Assembly (NCBI RefSeq): GCF_001425745.1
Contig: NZ_LMDF01000005.1
Span: 1-64,000 of the forward strand
DNA: 64,000 nt
Reading direction: 5' to 3'
Source of the DNA: Caulobacter sp. Root343
Lineage (GTDB): Bacteria; Pseudomonadota; Alphaproteobacteria; Caulobacterales; Caulobacteraceae
Shown: piece by piece, positions 37,391 to 46,551 of the stretch
Position numbering within the stretch: the first letter of the stretch is position 1
Layout: the number at the start of each line of letters is the position of its first letter
Position numbers and translations under genes: made by a program
The notes under the pieces: generated by a model
Databases searched by the model: none
Told to the model about the DNA's origin: nothing
What the model saw: the letters and a program-made list of their open reading frames with translations, nothing else

Positions 37391-39160
37391 CTAGGCCGCG
37401 TGGGCCCGCCCCGACCAGCGCGCCACCGTCTCCAGCAGCTTGGCCGGGTTGATGGGCTTGCCGAGGTGATCGTCCATGCCGGCCGCCAGACAGGTGGCGA
37501 TCTGTTCGGGCAGGACGTTGGCGGTCATGGCCACGATCGGGGTGGCCACGCCCCGCGCGCCCTCCATGGCGCGGATCTCGCGGGTGGCGGTCAGGCCGTC
37601 CATCACCGGCATCTGCACGTCCATCAGGACGAGGTCGTAGTGGCCCTGGCGCATGGCCTCGACGCCGGCGACGCCGTCATTGGCGGTCTCCACGCCGACG
37701 CCGAACGGCTCCAGCATGGCGCGGATCAGCTCGCGATTGACGGCGTTGTCCTCGACCAGCAGCAGTCGCACCCCGGCCTCGGCGTCCAGCAGCGGCGTGT
37801 CGTCGGCTTCGATCGGGGCCAGCCGCGCCAGCGGCCCCCGGACCTCGAACCAGAAGGTCGAGCCCTGGCCTTCGATGCTGTCGACGCCGATCCGGCCGTC
37901 CATCCGCTCGATGATCCGGCGCGAAATGGCCAAGCCCAGGCCCGTGCCGCCGAACCGGCGCGAGACCGCCGCATCGGCCTGGGAGAAGCGGTCGAAGATG
38001 TTCTCGCGATGCTCGGACGCGATGCCGATGCCGGTGTCGGTGACCTCGGCGCGCAAAACGGCCTGATCGCCATCGAGCGTCTGGCTGAGCGCGACGGTGA
38101 TCGCGCCGTGGGCCGTGAACTTCACGGCATTGGACAGAAAGTTCAGCAGCACCTGGCTTAGGCGCGGGCCGTCCAGGCTCATTGGCTCCAGGCCCTTGCC
38201 GGCCCGGACCACGACCTTCAAGCCCTTGGCGGCGGCGCGCTCCTCGACCAGGGCCGCACAGGACGAGGCCATGGCCGCCGGGTCGAACGGTCCCGGATCC
38301 AGCTCCAGTCCGCCCGCTTCCAGCCGCGAGAAGTCCAGCACGTCGTTGACGACGCTGAGCAGGGTGTGGCTGGCGTCGAGGATGTGGCCGACCTGACGGG
38401 CGGCGGTCTTGGTCAGGCCGCGCGACCGGCGCAACACCTCGGCGAAGCCCAGGATCGCGGTCAGCGGCGTGCGCAGCTCGTGGGTCATGTTGGCCAGGAA
38501 GTCGGACTTGGCCGCCGAAGCGGTCTCGGCCAAGTCCAGCGCCTTGGCGATGTCCAACTCCAAGCGCTTGCGCTCGGTGATGTCGCGCGAGGTGACCAGC
38601 AGGATGCCCGAACCGTCGCCCAGGCGCGAATAGGCGCTCTCGAGCCAGATCGACGCGCCGTCCTTGCGGAAGCACTCGTAGTCGGCGCTGATCGGCGGGC
38701 CGCCGGGCTCCAGGCTTCGGATGATGCCCTGGACACGCTTGAAGTCCGCCTCGCTGACCATGGCGGTCGGCGGCAGGGCCATGAACTCGTCGGCCGAATA
38801 GCCGGTGATCCGCGTAATGCTGGGCGAGCTGTAGAGGCGCTCGCCTTGAGGGGTCCACAGGGCGACGTGGTCAGTCAGGTTGTCGCCCAGCAGCCGATAG
38901 AGGCGCTCGGCCTCGCGGAGCTTGGTCAGGGCGCCCTCGGCCTCTTCGATCGCGCGCTGCTTGGCCGCGACGCTGGCGGCGAGGTCATCGCGCATCCGCT
39001 CCAGCCGCATCCGCTGACCGGTCAGCCAATAGGACAGCGGCGTCGCGACGATCGCGGCGATGAGCAGGGTGGTGACCGGGGTAAACGCCTCGGGCGACCG
39101 CGAGATCAGCACGTTGAAGACGTAGTCGGCCGCGATCGCCGCGGCCACGATGAAGCCCAC
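37391..39160 (-). CDS. membrane-bound PAS hybrid sensor histidine kinase
   Basis: At least 589 residues. Two membrane segments (about 1-18 and 27-46), a coiled coil (52-85), a PAS domain (about 88-200), HisKA with His227 in MTHELRTPL, HATPase_c with a GGTGLGL motif, and a C-terminal receiver with phospho-Asp514 in LMDVQMP. The GTG at 39160 starts inside the first membrane segment. The same frame stays open upstream past 39240 with plausible protein sequence but no ATG, GTG or TTG, so the true N-terminus is uncertain. No adjacent response regulator. Confidence 0.88.
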   Translation of the reverse strand: MGFIVAAAIAADYVFNVLISRSPEAFTPVTTLLIAAIVATPLSYWLTGQRMRLERMRDDLAASVAAKQRAIEEAEGALTKLREAERLYRLLGDNLTDHVALWTPQGERLYSSPSITRITGYSADEFMALPPTAMVSEADFKRVQGIIRSLEPGGPPISADYECFRKDGASIWLESAYSRLGDGSGILLVTSRDITERKRLELDIAKALDLAETASAAKSDFLANMTHELRTPLTAILGFAEVLRRSRGLTKTAARQVGHILDASHTLLSVVNDVLDFSRLEAGGLELDPGPFDPAAMASSCAALVEERAAAKGLKVVVRAGKGLEPMSLDGPRLSQVLLNFLSNAVKFTAHGAITVALSQTLDGDQAVLRAEVTDTGIGIASEHRENIFDRFSQADAAVSRRFGGTGLGLAISRRIIERMDGRIGVDSIEGQGSTFWFEVRGPLARLAPIEADDTPLLDAEAGVRLLLVEDNAVNRELIRAMLEPFGVGVETANDGVAGVEAMRQGHYDLVLMDVQMPVMDGLTATREIRAMEGARGVATPIVAMTANVLPEQIATCLAAGMDDHLGKPINPAKLLETVARWSGRAHAA

Positions 39161-39324
39161 CGTCGGCGCGGTCCTGAAGATCCGGTCTCGGAAAACAGCC
39201 AGGGTGATGTCGACGGCTCCTTCGGGCTGGACGTTGCCGCCCTCCAGATTAAGGAGAGGTGACGCTTGTCCGCCACCACGGGCGACAATTCGCCGCGCCG
39301 TGAATTAGGAGTAAAATCCGGGTC

Positions 39325-40275
39325 TTATCGCCCTGCGGCCTTGGCCACGTCGTCGAGCTCGCGCTCCAGGGCGAGGCTGGCCTGGACCACCGTCGCCACC
39401 GAGCGTTTGAAGAAGTCCTGGGGCACGGTCGCGAAGTCGTCGGTCGGCTTGTGGTACTCGGGATGGTCCTCGACCCCGAAATAGACCCAAGGCACGCCCT
39501 TCTCGGCGAAGGCGTAGTGGTCGGACTGGTTGGTCCAGTTGTTGTCCTTGCCGTCGGCGTCGGTGTCGTGGCCCAGCTTCAAGGTCACCGGCGCGGTCGT
39601 GGCGACCTTGACCAGGATCGGCTTCAGGAACGGGAACGGCGCGGTCCCGGAGACGTAGAGCTCGTTCTTGGCGTTCTTGCTCAGCATGTCGAAATTGACG
39701 TCCAGCGCGATGCTAGCCAGCGGGACCGGCGGCGCGGCGACGAACGCCTTGGCGCCGCGCAGGCCGCCCTCCTCGGCGTCGACCACCGCCAGGATCACGT
39801 CGTGCTTGGGAGGCTTGGCCTTGAACGCCTCGGCCACCGCCAGCAGACCCGCCACGCCCGAGGCGTTGTCGTCGGCGCCGTTGTAGATCTCGCCATTGCG
39901 CACTCCGAGGTGGTCGTAGTGAGCCGAGACGACCATGGCCTTGCCGCCGCGCATCCCCCTGATCCGGGCCACCAGATTGGTCCCCTGCACGGTCGAGCCG
40001 TCGCGCTTGGCGTAGGTGAACGGCTGCTCGAACTTGTCGCCGAGCGGCGACAGCCCGATCTGCGCGAAGCGGGACAGGATATAGGCCCGCGCCTTCTCCG
40101 ACCCCGGCGTGCCCGGCGCGCGGCCCTGCATGTCGTCGGCCGAGAGGATGCGGACGTCATCGATGGCCTTGTCGCCCGGCCCCGCGAACGCCGGCGCGGC
40201 GATCGCGAGCGACAGGACGGCGGCGGCGAACGCCCGCGGACGGCGAGCCAGGGAGCGGCGAGAAAGACGGGTCAT
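39325..40275 (-). CDS. M28 family zinc peptidase
   Basis: A 316-residue exported aminopeptidase-like enzyme. The signal peptide is about residues 1-31 (RRPRAFAAAVLSLAIAAPAFA). Metal ligands and catalytic residues are visible in AHYDHLG (His119), NGADDNASG (Asp135/136) and VVDAEEGGL (Glu168/169), with later ligands in NFDMLS and EDHPEYHKPTDD. It should remove N-terminal residues from peptides in the periplasm. The ATG at 40275 was chosen; the upstream ATG at 40311 is poor. Divergent from bolA. Confidence 0.92.
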   Translation of the reverse strand: MTRLSRRSLARRPRAFAAAVLSLAIAAPAFAGPGDKAIDDVRILSADDMQGRAPGTPGSEKARAYILSRFAQIGLSPLGDKFEQPFTYAKRDGSTVQGTNLVARIRGMRGGKAMVVSAHYDHLGVRNGEIYNGADDNASGVAGLLAVAEAFKAKPPKHDVILAVVDAEEGGLRGAKAFVAAPPVPLASIALDVNFDMLSKNAKNELYVSGTAPFPFLKPILVKVATTAPVTLKLGHDTDADGKDNNWTNQSDHYAFAEKGVPWVYFGVEDHPEYHKPTDDFATVPQDFFKRSVATVVQASLALERELDDVAKAAGR

Positions 40276-40418
40276 GACGCCTACATGCCGTGCGCCGCGC
40301 GGCGAATTCAATTAAATCTCCGACATCCGCCCGCGAACCCTAAGACGAGCGCTGTCAAAATACGCCCGTTCTTAAGGAATCACGGCCACATAGACCCTCC
40401 AAGGATCGGAGCCTTCCT

Positions 40419-40655
40419 GTGCCCATGTCCCATGCCGACCTCGAAGCGCGCCTCACCGCCGCCTTCCCGGATTCCGAGATCGTGCTGACCGACCTGGCCG
40501 GCGACAACGATCACTGGAAGGCCCGCATCGTCTCCCCCGCCTTCAAGGGCTTGAACCGCGTGCGCCAGCATCAGCTGGTCAACAAGGCCCTGGCCGATGT
40601 GCTGGGCGGGACACTGCACGCCCTGGCCCTCGAAACCGCCGCCCCGGCCGAATAG
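40419..40655 (+). CDS. bolA: BolA family protein
   Basis: A 78-residue BolA-like protein (76 if the ATG at 40425 is used). The GTG at 40419 has GGAG seven bases upstream and so is preferred. The segment [26 protein letters not shown], in short pieces, is the BolA signature with the helix-turn-helix-like [10 protein letters not shown] and the conserved His that helps hold a shared Fe-S cluster. BolA proteins pair with monothiol glutaredoxins, and grxD lies two genes downstream. Confidence 0.92.
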   Translation: MPMSHADLEARLTAAFPDSEIVLTDLAGDNDHWKARIVSPAFKGLNRVRQHQLVNKALADVLGGTLHALALETAAPAE

Positions 40656-40663
40656 GAGAGCCC

Positions 40664-41554
40664 GTGCGCTACCGCCCCTTCGGCGCGACCGGCATGGCGG
40701 TTTCGGCGCTCACCCTGCGCCTGGCCGACGGCTCGCGCTTGCGGGCCAATGACTGGCGCGCCTTGGTGTTCACGGCGCTGGAGAACGGCATCAACAGCTT
40801 CCAGGTCGAGGGCGACTCGCCGGAGCTGCTGCGCGGCGCGGCCGAGGCCTTCGCCTCGGTCGAGCGCCACCTGCTGTTCCTGACCTGGCGGGTGCGCGGC
40901 GACGCCGCCGCCCTGGGCCAGCAGGCGGTCGACAACCTGCTGGGCTCGGCCTTCGAGGGGCTGGGCCTTTCCTACCTCGATCTCGTCCTGATCAACGATC
41001 CGCTGGGACCCGCCCTGCCATTCGCCTTCGACGCCGGCCTGCGCTCGCTGTACCACAGCCGCGCGGTGCGCGGCGTCGGCATCGCCAGCCGTGGCGATAT
41101 CGATCCCGGCCTCTTGAAGAGCGGCCTGATCACGGCGGTCTCCTCGCCGTTCAACCTGTCGTCCGGCTGGGCCGAACGCCACCGCATCCGCCACGCGTCC
41201 CAGCACGACTTCGCGGTGATCGGCGAGGATTTCTGGCCTCAGGCCCTGCGCGAGGGCGGCGAGCTGGCCGGCCCCAAACCGTCGCTGTGGCGGCGGCGGT
41301 CCGACCCGCTGGCCGACATCGGCGGCTACGAGTTCCTGCACGCCACCCAGGGCTGGAGCGGCGAGGACATCTGCCTGGGCTACGCCCTGACCGAACCGTC
41401 GCTCTCCACCGTCCGCATCACCGCCGACACCCGCGCCGAGGTCGAGCGCCTGGCCGCCGTGGTCGAGCGCGACCTGCCCAACGGCGTCTGCGCACAGATC
41501 GAGATGGCCCGCTTCTCGGCCCAGGAGCGCGAGAAGGCGGAGGGTCGCACCTGA
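40664..41554 (+). CDS. aldo/keto-reductase-fold protein lacking the catalytic tetrad
   Basis: A 296-residue TIM-barrel protein of AKR descent. The start [17 protein letters not shown] and the ALENGINSF strand are typical. The Asp-Tyr-Lys-His tetrad is missing: FDTA reads FQVE (Gln47), the tyrosine region reads DSPE, the Lys strand reads LTWRV (Trp75/Arg76), and the His position reads LINDP (Asn111). Probably not a normal reductase. GTG start with an AGGAG ribosome site (40654-40658) that overlaps the bolA stop, so it is coupled to bolA. grxD follows 66 bases later. Confidence 0.8.
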   Translation: MRYRPFGATGMAVSALTLRLADGSRLRANDWRALVFTALENGINSFQVEGDSPELLRGAAEAFASVERHLLFLTWRVRGDAAALGQQAVDNLLGSAFEGLGLSYLDLVLINDPLGPALPFAFDAGLRSLYHSRAVRGVGIASRGDIDPGLLKSGLITAVSSPFNLSSGWAERHRIRHASQHDFAVIGEDFWPQALREGGELAGPKPSLWRRRSDPLADIGGYEFLHATQGWSGEDICLGYALTEPSLSTVRITADTRAEVERLAAVVERDLPNGVCAQIEMARFSAQEREKAEGRT

Positions 41555-41620
41555 TCCCTCCCCTCTTGACCAAGGGCCTTGCGGCGCCTAGCTGAAAGCC
41601 TTCGCCCTAGGACTATCCGC

Positions 41621-41962
41621 ATGACCGACGTCGCCTCCTCCCCCGCCCTGGACTTCATCGCCAAGACCGTCGCCGAAAATCCGGTCGTGGTCTTCATGAA
41701 GGGCGTGCCGGACCAGCCGCGCTGCGGCTTCTCGTCGGTCGTGGTGCAGATCCTCGATCACCTGGGCGTCTCGTTCGTCGGCGTCGACGTGCTGCAGGAC
41801 GATGACCTGCGCCAGGGCGTCAAGACCTTCACCGACTGGCCAACCATCCCTCAGCTCTACGTCAAGGGTGAGTTCGTCGGCGGCAGCGACATCATTCGCG
41901 AGATGTTCCAGTCGGGCGAGCTGAAGACCTTCCTGACCGAACAGGGCGTCCTGGCGGCGTGA
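41621..41962 (+). CDS. grxD: monothiol glutaredoxin, Grx4 type
   Basis: A 113-residue CGFS-type glutaredoxin. The active site is CGFS (Cys35-Ser38) in QPRCGFSS, with FMKGVP before it, WPTIPQLYVKGEFVGGSDI after it, and the glutathione-binding residues in place. Such proteins carry a [2Fe-2S] cluster with glutathione and pass it to targets or to BolA. The order bolA - AKR-like - grxD suggests a functional set in iron-sulfur handling. Confidence 0.95.
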   Translation: MTDVASSPALDFIAKTVAENPVVVFMKGVPDQPRCGFSSVVVQILDHLGVSFVGVDVLQDDDLRQGVKTFTDWPTIPQLYVKGEFVGGSDIIREMFQSGELKTFLTEQGVLAA

Positions 41963-42035
41963 GCCTTCAGGCGAAGTGCGAAGCGGTTCGCCGCCCGGAA
42001 GGCTCACGCTTTAAAAAGAACGCGCGGGGACGCGC

Positions 42036-42455
42036 GTGAGCCGGGTCTTCGTTCCGCCTTCGGACACCTATTCCCTGACCTTCACGCCCAAGGCGTCGGA
42101 TATCGACGCCAACGGCCACGTCAATAACGTTGTCTATCTGGGCTGGGTCCAGGACCTGGCCATCGCCCACTGGGAAGCTTGGGCCAGTGAAGAGCAACGC
42201 GCGGGCTGGTCCTGGATCTGCCGGCGACACGAAGTCGACTACCGTCGCGAACTGTTGCCGCACGAGAGCGCCACCGGCTACACCTGGGTCGGCGAACTTA
42301 AAGGCCCGCGTTTCGAGCGCTACGCCCGCATCGACGGTCCGGACGGCGAGATGTGCGCTCAGAGCCGCACCGACTGGGTGCTGATCGACATCGCCGCCAA
42401 GCGCCCGGCGCGCGTTATGCCCTGGATGATCGAGCGCTTCACACCGAAGGGGTGA
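42036..42455 (+). CDS. acyl-CoA thioesterase, 4-hydroxybenzoyl-CoA thioesterase type
   Basis: A 139-residue single hot-dog domain. SDIDANGHVNNVVYLGWVQD (residues 21-40) contains the catalytic Asp24 and the conserved HVNN. Start GTG at 42036 with GGGGAC upstream. It hydrolyses acyl-CoA thioesters of unknown chain. Its 3' end overlaps the convergent lipoprotein gene by 17 bases. Confidence 0.88.
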   Translation: MSRVFVPPSDTYSLTFTPKASDIDANGHVNNVVYLGWVQDLAIAHWEAWASEEQRAGWSWICRRHEVDYRRELLPHESATGYTWVGELKGPRFERYARIDGPDGEMCAQSRTDWVLIDIAAKRPARVMPWMIERFTPKG

Positions 42456-42816
42456 TCGGATTGGCGATGACGATACGCTCACCGCGCGTCAGTCCCAGCT
42501 CTTCATAGCTGAACACCAAATCCGCCCAACCGACCGCGCCCTTGCAGGTCTCCAACCGCCGCCGGGCGAAGGCGACCACCGCGTGGCCAGCCTTGCGGTC
42601 GACCCGGAACACGACATCGGCCTTGGCCGCGCAGCCTTTGGACGCCACGCGGATCGTCAGGGCGTCGGGGCCCGTCTCGGCGGCCAACAGCGGTTCCAGC
42701 TCCGGCCAGGTCTCGTCCGGCGCGGCGGCCATCAACGCGGGCGTCGTCGCGCAGCCAGTCAGGCCCAGGGCCGCTCCGGCGAGCACGAAACCTCTGCGTG
42801 AAACCCCGCCTGCCAT
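42439..42816 (-). CDS. predicted lipoprotein of unknown function
   Basis: A 125-residue lipoprotein. The leader SRRGFVLAGAALGLTGC has a lipobox ending at Cys22 and also a double arginine, so a Tat-type lipoprotein leader is possible. The mature part has two cysteines (in SKGCAAK and LETCKG) that may form a disulfide. No family recognised. Start at 42816; the open frame to 42906 is not family-like. Confidence 0.7.
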   Translation of the reverse strand: MAGGVSRRGFVLAGAALGLTGCATTPALMAAAPDETWPELEPLLAAETGPDALTIRVASKGCAAKADVVFRVDRKAGHAVVAFARRRLETCKGAVGWADLVFSYEELGLTRGERIVIANPITPSV

Positions 42817-42947
42817 CGACCTCTGTACGAACCGCCCAAACTGCGCTGAAGATCGTCCACCGCTGGCGTCCTGACCAGTCCCCCGAAGCCCGCCGGGCTT
42901 CGGCATTCAAACATTGGAGCGCGCGCCGCGCTCCGGGGGAGCATATC

Positions 42948-44087
42948 GTGCGTGTTCGTTCCGCCTTGCTGGCCGCGTCCTTGGCTGGCGTCCTGGCCGC
43001 CCCGGCCCATGCCGCCTCCGACTACCGCAAGCTGGGCGCTGAGATCGACCGTCTGATGGCCGCCGGCAAGATCCCCGGCGTGGCCATGGCGGTCATCGAC
43101 CACGGCAAGGTCGCTCACGTGGTCGCCAAGGGCGTGCGCAACGAAAAGGGCGATCCGCTGACGCCCGACACGATCATGTACGCCGCCTCGATCACCAAGG
43201 CGACGTTCGCCTACTACGTCCTGATGCTAGTCGACGACGGCAAGGTCGATCTCGACAAGTCGATCGCCGAATACCTGCCCAAGCCCCTGCCGGACTATCC
43301 CAGGTACGCCGATCTGGCCGTCGATGAGCGTTGGAAGACGATCACGCTCCGGCGCCTGCTGACCCACAGCTCGGGCCTGGCCGATCAACGGTTCTACGAT
43401 CCCGAGAACAGGTTCCGCTTCAACCTGGAGCCCGGCAGCCGCTACGCCTATTCGAACGAAGGCGTGAACCTGGCCCAGTTCGTCATCGAGCAGAGCCTTG
43501 GCTTGAAGGTCGGCGACGAGATGGACCGCCGGCTGTTCAAGCCCCTGGGCATGACCCGCTCCAGCATGATCTGGCGCGACGACTTCAAGGCCAACCTGGC
43601 CGACGGCCAGCATGCGGACGGCAAGTGGGAGACCCACGACGACCGCTCCAGCGTCAAGGCGGCCGGCTCGCTGGACACCACGATCTCGGACATGGCCAAG
43701 CTGGCGGCGGCGATGGTGTCGGGCTGGAGGCTGTCGACCAAGGCGCGGGCCGAACTGGACAAGGGCAGCTTCCCGATCGTCAGCCAGAGCCAGTTCCCGC
43801 CGTTCCTGATCAAGGACAATCCCGACAACGCTAGGGTTGGCCTGAAGGCCGGGATCGGCGTCGTGGTGTTCGACGGGCCGCAGGGCCGGGCCTTCTACAA
43901 GGGCGGCCATAACGACATCACCGACAATCAGCTGGTCTGCGTCGAGAAGGGCAAGCGCTGCGTGGTGCTGCTGACCAACAGCGGCGTGGGCCAGAAGGTT
44001 TTCCCGCCGCTGGTCAAGGCCGCGCTAGGCGACATTGGCGCGCCGTGGACGTGGGAGTACGGGGAGGTTCCGAGCGTCGGGCCGTAG
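42948..44087 (+). CDS. exported serine hydrolase, class C beta-lactamase family
   Basis: A 379-residue serine beta-lactamase-like hydrolase (penicillin-binding-protein fold, COG1680). Signal peptide about residues 1-23. The nucleophile is in SITK (Ser81, Lys84), the second motif YSN is at 168-170, and the third motif appears as KGGHND in place of KTG. Start GTG at 42948 after GGGGGAG; the frame is open much further upstream without a ribosome site. Likely acts on peptides or esters in the periplasm; antibiotic hydrolysis should not be assumed. Confidence 0.88.
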   Translation: MRVRSALLAASLAGVLAAPAHAASDYRKLGAEIDRLMAAGKIPGVAMAVIDHGKVAHVVAKGVRNEKGDPLTPDTIMYAASITKATFAYYVLMLVDDGKVDLDKSIAEYLPKPLPDYPRYADLAVDERWKTITLRRLLTHSSGLADQRFYDPENRFRFNLEPGSRYAYSNEGVNLAQFVIEQSLGLKVGDEMDRRLFKPLGMTRSSMIWRDDFKANLADGQHADGKWETHDDRSSVKAAGSLDTTISDMAKLAAAMVSGWRLSTKARAELDKGSFPIVSQSQFPPFLIKDNPDNARVGLKAGIGVVVFDGPQGRAFYKGGHNDITDNQLVCVEKGKRCVVLLTNSGVGQKVFPPLVKAALGDIGAPWTWEYGEVPSVGP

Positions 44088-44102
44088 AGAACCCGTAGAA
44101 TC

Positions 44103-44201
44103 TGTCATCCCGGCCGCAGCGAAGCGGAAGCCGGGACCGCCACGCGCTCAAAGCTTCCGGCGGTCCCGGATCGGCGCGCTTCGTGCTTGTCCGGGATGAC
44201 A
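44103..44201. repeat. 99-bp intergenic palindromic element, copy 1
   Basis: Bounded by TGTCATCCCGG and CCGGGATGACA with inner GGGACCGCC / GGCGGTCCC arms. A second copy, in inverted orientation, is at 62505-62609; the two match closely over most of their length by eye. Confidence 0.8.
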
Positions 44202-44209
44202 GTTGATCA

Positions 44210-45139
44210 CTAGCTCCAGGGACCGGGATTTCGGCCCCCACCACTCGGCGGAACCACCGTCGTCGTCGCCCGCCGCGTCCCCTGCCCCACACCCAACCGC
44301 ATCAGGGCCTCGACGCGGTTCTGAGTCGAGGGGTGGGTCGAGAACAGGCTGTCCGCACCTTTCCCGTTCAGCGGGTTGATGATGAACATGTGGGCGGTGG
44401 CCGGATTGCGCTCGGCGTCATAGTTGACGTAGCCGCCGCGGGCGTAGGCCTCGATCTTCTCCAGCGCCCGGGCCAGGGCGGCCGGGTCGCCGCCGATCGC
44501 CGCGCCGATGCGGTCGGCCTCGTATTCGCGAGCCCGGCTGATCGCCATCTGCACCAGCATGGCCGCGATCGGGGCCAGGATGGCGATCGCGATCGCGCCG
44601 ATCAGGCCGCCGCGATTGTCTTCGTCGCGCGAGCCGCCGAAGAAGAACGCGAAATTGGCCAGGGCCGAGATCGCGCCGGCGATGGTGGCCGTCACGGTCA
44701 TGGTCAGGGTGTCACGGTTCTTCACGTGGGCCAGCTCGTGGGCCATCACGCCGCGGATCTCGTCACGGGTCAGCAGGCGCAGCAAACCGGTGGTGGCGGC
44801 GACGGCCGCGTGGGCCGGGTCGCGGCCGGTGGCGAAGGCGTTGGGCTGGTCGCTGTCGATCACCGTCACGCGCGGACGCGGCAGGCCGGCCTTGGCCGCC
44901 ATCGCGACCACGTCGACGACGTAGTTACGGATCAGCGGCTCGGGATGGCTCTCGTCGACTTCCTGCGCGCCATAGGTCCGCAGCACGATCTTGTCGGCGT
45001 TCCAGTACGAGAAGGCGTTCAAGGCCAGGGCGAACACCAGGGCGATCAGCATGCCCGTCGGCCCGCCGATCAGATAGCCCGCGCCCATGAACAGGGCCGT
45101 CAGGCCCGCCAGCAGCATGTAGGTCTTGAAGTGGTTCAT
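44210..45139 (-). CDS. htpX: zinc metalloprotease HtpX
   Basis: A 309-residue inner-membrane zinc protease of family M48 that helps degrade damaged membrane proteins. Two N-terminal membrane segments (about 8-26 and 28-46), the HELAH zinc motif (134-138), two more membrane segments (about 150-170 and 185-205), and the third ligand in EYEADRIGA. The C-terminal tail is Gly/Pro-rich. The downstream gene on this strand is over 100 bases away; upstream, 11 bases off, is the zinc-ribbon protein gene. Confidence 0.95.
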   Translation of the reverse strand: MNHFKTYMLLAGLTALFMGAGYLIGGPTGMLIALVFALALNAFSYWNADKIVLRTYGAQEVDESHPEPLIRNYVVDVVAMAAKAGLPRPRVTVIDSDQPNAFATGRDPAHAAVAATTGLLRLLTRDEIRGVMAHELAHVKNRDTLTMTVTATIAGAISALANFAFFFGGSRDEDNRGGLIGAIAIAILAPIAAMLVQMAISRAREYEADRIGAAIGGDPAALARALEKIEAYARGGYVNYDAERNPATAHMFIINPLNGKGADSLFSTHPSTQNRVEALMRLGVGQGTRRATTTVVPPSGGGRNPGPWS

Positions 45140-45150
45140 CGGTCTAATCG

Positions 45151-45474
45151 TCAGTCGAAGATGTCGAACAGGTCGAAGCGCTTTTTCTTGTGATGGCCGT
45201 GGTGGCCAAGATGGCGACGATCGTCGTCGTAACGCTTGTGATCGTCGTGACGCCCAGGGTCGCGCCTATGGTCCGAATAGTGGTCGGGACGGCTGTAGGG
45301 CCGCGGATCGGCCTGGGCCGCCTGCGCTTCCTCGCGCTCCAGGGTCATCAGCTTTTCCAGCTCGCCGCGGTCCAGCCAGACGCCTCGGCAGCGCGGGCAC
45401 ATGTCGAACTCGACGCCGGCGCGCTGCACGGTCTGCATGGAGCCGTCGCAGTTGGGGCACATCAGAAGGGGCAT
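45151..45474 (-). CDS. zinc-ribbon (TFIIB-type zinc finger) protein with His-rich tail
   Basis: A 107-residue protein. The N-terminal zinc ribbon has Cys6, Cys9, Cys26 and Cys29 in MCPNCDG and [18 protein letters not shown], the pattern of the zf-TFIIB family. The remaining half is charged and very rich in His, Asp and Arg ([20 protein letters not shown]), a possible metal-binding tail. It starts 11 bases before htpX and is probably in one operon with it, suggesting a link to zinc supply or membrane stress. Confidence 0.88.
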   Translation of the reverse strand: MPLLMCPNCDGSMQTVQRAGVEFDMCPRCRGVWLDRGELEKLMTLEREEAQAAQADPRPYSRPDHYSDHRRDPGRHDDHKRYDDDRRHLGHHGHHKKKRFDLFDIFD

Positions 45475-45694
45475 TGTCGAACCTCCGGTCCAAAAGGATG
45501 GATCGGGTGTCCTCGATGGAGGCGGCGCCTTTGGGGAGGGGGGCAGAGGCAGCCGGACCCAGACATCGAGAACACCCGATGCGGTCCGACATCACGAGTG
45601 CTTGCATCACTCGCCAGAGGGGCCCGGTCCCGCCCGACTAAACTGGGATCGCCGCCCAGGGCTTTCAAGGGCGCCCCGGCCCTTAAGGGGAAGG

Positions 45695-45718
45695 TCCTCC
45701 CCCGCGTCGCGGGGAGGA
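45695..45718. repeat. CTCCCCCGCG hairpin element, copy 2
   Basis: TCCTCCCCC-GCGTCGC-GGGGAGGA stem, followed by TCAAAACAAAAAA and a terminator hairpin, as in copy 1 at 30792-30817. Confidence 0.6.
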
Positions 45719-45720
45719 TC

Positions 45721-45757
45721 AAAACAAAAAAGGCCCCGGATCGCTCCGGAGCCTTTT
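45721..45757 (-). terminator. rpsD: rpsD intrinsic terminator
   Basis: On the minus strand AAAAGGCTCCGGA, loop GCGA, TCCGGGGCC and then TTTTTTGTTTT. Strong stem plus U-run 23 bases after the rpsD stop codon. Confidence 0.85.
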
Positions 45758-45779
45758 CCGTAGGGTTCGGATCCGACGC

Positions 45780-46397
45780 TTACGAAGCGTAGAATTCGAT
45801 AACCAGGTTCGGTTCCATCTTCACCGGATACGGAACTTCCGACAGTTCCGGCGCGCGGACGAAGGTAGCCGACATGGCCTTCACTTCGACGGGAACGTAC
45901 TCGCAGAAATCGCGCTCGTTCGAGGCCAGCGACTCCAGCACCAGGGCCATGTTGCGCGACTTTTCACGGACGCTGATCACGTCGCCCGGCTTGCAGCGGT
46001 ACGACGCGATGTTGACGCGCTTGCCGTTGACCAGGACGTGGCCGTGGTTGACGAACTGGCGGGCCGCGAACGGGGTCGGGACGAACTTGGCGCGGTAGAC
46101 GATGGCGTCCAGACGCGATTCCAGCAGGCCGATAAGGTTTTCCGAGGTGTTGCCCTTGCGACGGGCGGCTTCCTCGTAGGTGCGCGAGAATTGCTTCTCG
46201 GTCAGGTTGCCGTAGTAGCCCTTCAGCTTTTGCTTGGCGCGCAGCTGCAGGCCGAAGTCCGAAACCTTCTGCTTGCGGCGTTGGCCGTGCTGGCCGGGGC
46301 CGTACGAGCGCGAGTTGACCGGGGACTTGGGACGGCCCCACAGGTTCTCACCCATGCGGCGGTCGATCTTGTACTTGGCGCTATGGCGCTTGGACAT
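45780..46397 (-). CDS. rpsD: 30S ribosomal protein S4
   Basis: A 205-residue primary assembly protein of the small ribosomal subunit that binds 16S rRNA. The start [20 protein letters not shown] is alphaproteobacterial S4, and the S4 RNA-binding domain (about 94-155) contains [16 protein letters not shown] and [16 protein letters not shown]. Here it is a single-gene unit with its own promoter and terminator, outside the ribosomal protein operons, as is usual in this class. Confidence 0.98.
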   Translation of the reverse strand: MSKRHSAKYKIDRRMGENLWGRPKSPVNSRSYGPGQHGQRRKQKVSDFGLQLRAKQKLKGYYGNLTEKQFSRTYEEAARRKGNTSENLIGLLESRLDAIVYRAKFVPTPFAARQFVNHGHVLVNGKRVNIASYRCKPGDVISVREKSRNMALVLESLASNERDFCEYVPVEVKAMSATFVRAPELSEVPYPVKMEPNLVIEFYAS

Positions 46398-46522
46398 AAG
46401 TCACTCTTTTATTCGATCCGCGCCGGCTCCCCTCGAAAGAGGTGCGATTTCAACGGCGGCGTCGGGTCAATCCGTCATACGATATCCGCGCCGTCCGGCA
46501 AGCCGGCGGCGTGAAGGCGCGG

Positions 46523-46551
46523 TTTATGCCGAAGGGGCGGGCGGGAGTCAA
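46523..46551 (-). promoter_or_regulatory. candidate rpsD promoter
   Basis: Minus strand TTGACT (46551-46546), 17-base spacer, CATAAA (46528-46523). The -35 overlaps the last codons of fghA. The leader before rpsD would be about 120 bases, enough for autoregulation by S4, which is not shown here. Confidence 0.5.

Larger units (their letters stand above)
45475..45779. other. intergenic region between rpsD and the zinc-ribbon gene
   Basis: A 305-base gap. From rpsD outward it contains the rpsD terminator (45721-45757), the CTCCCCCGCG hairpin element copy 2 (45695-45718) and a further small inverted repeat GGGCGCC/CCGGCCC near 45669-45684. The rest should hold the promoter of the zinc-ribbon/htpX operon. 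No gene seen. Confidence 0.6.

Noticed and set aside
42948..44087. Antibiotic-resistance beta-lactamase
   Set aside because: The family (COG1680) is broad, includes esterases and peptidases, and the third motif is KGGH, not KTG; no resistance claim is justified.
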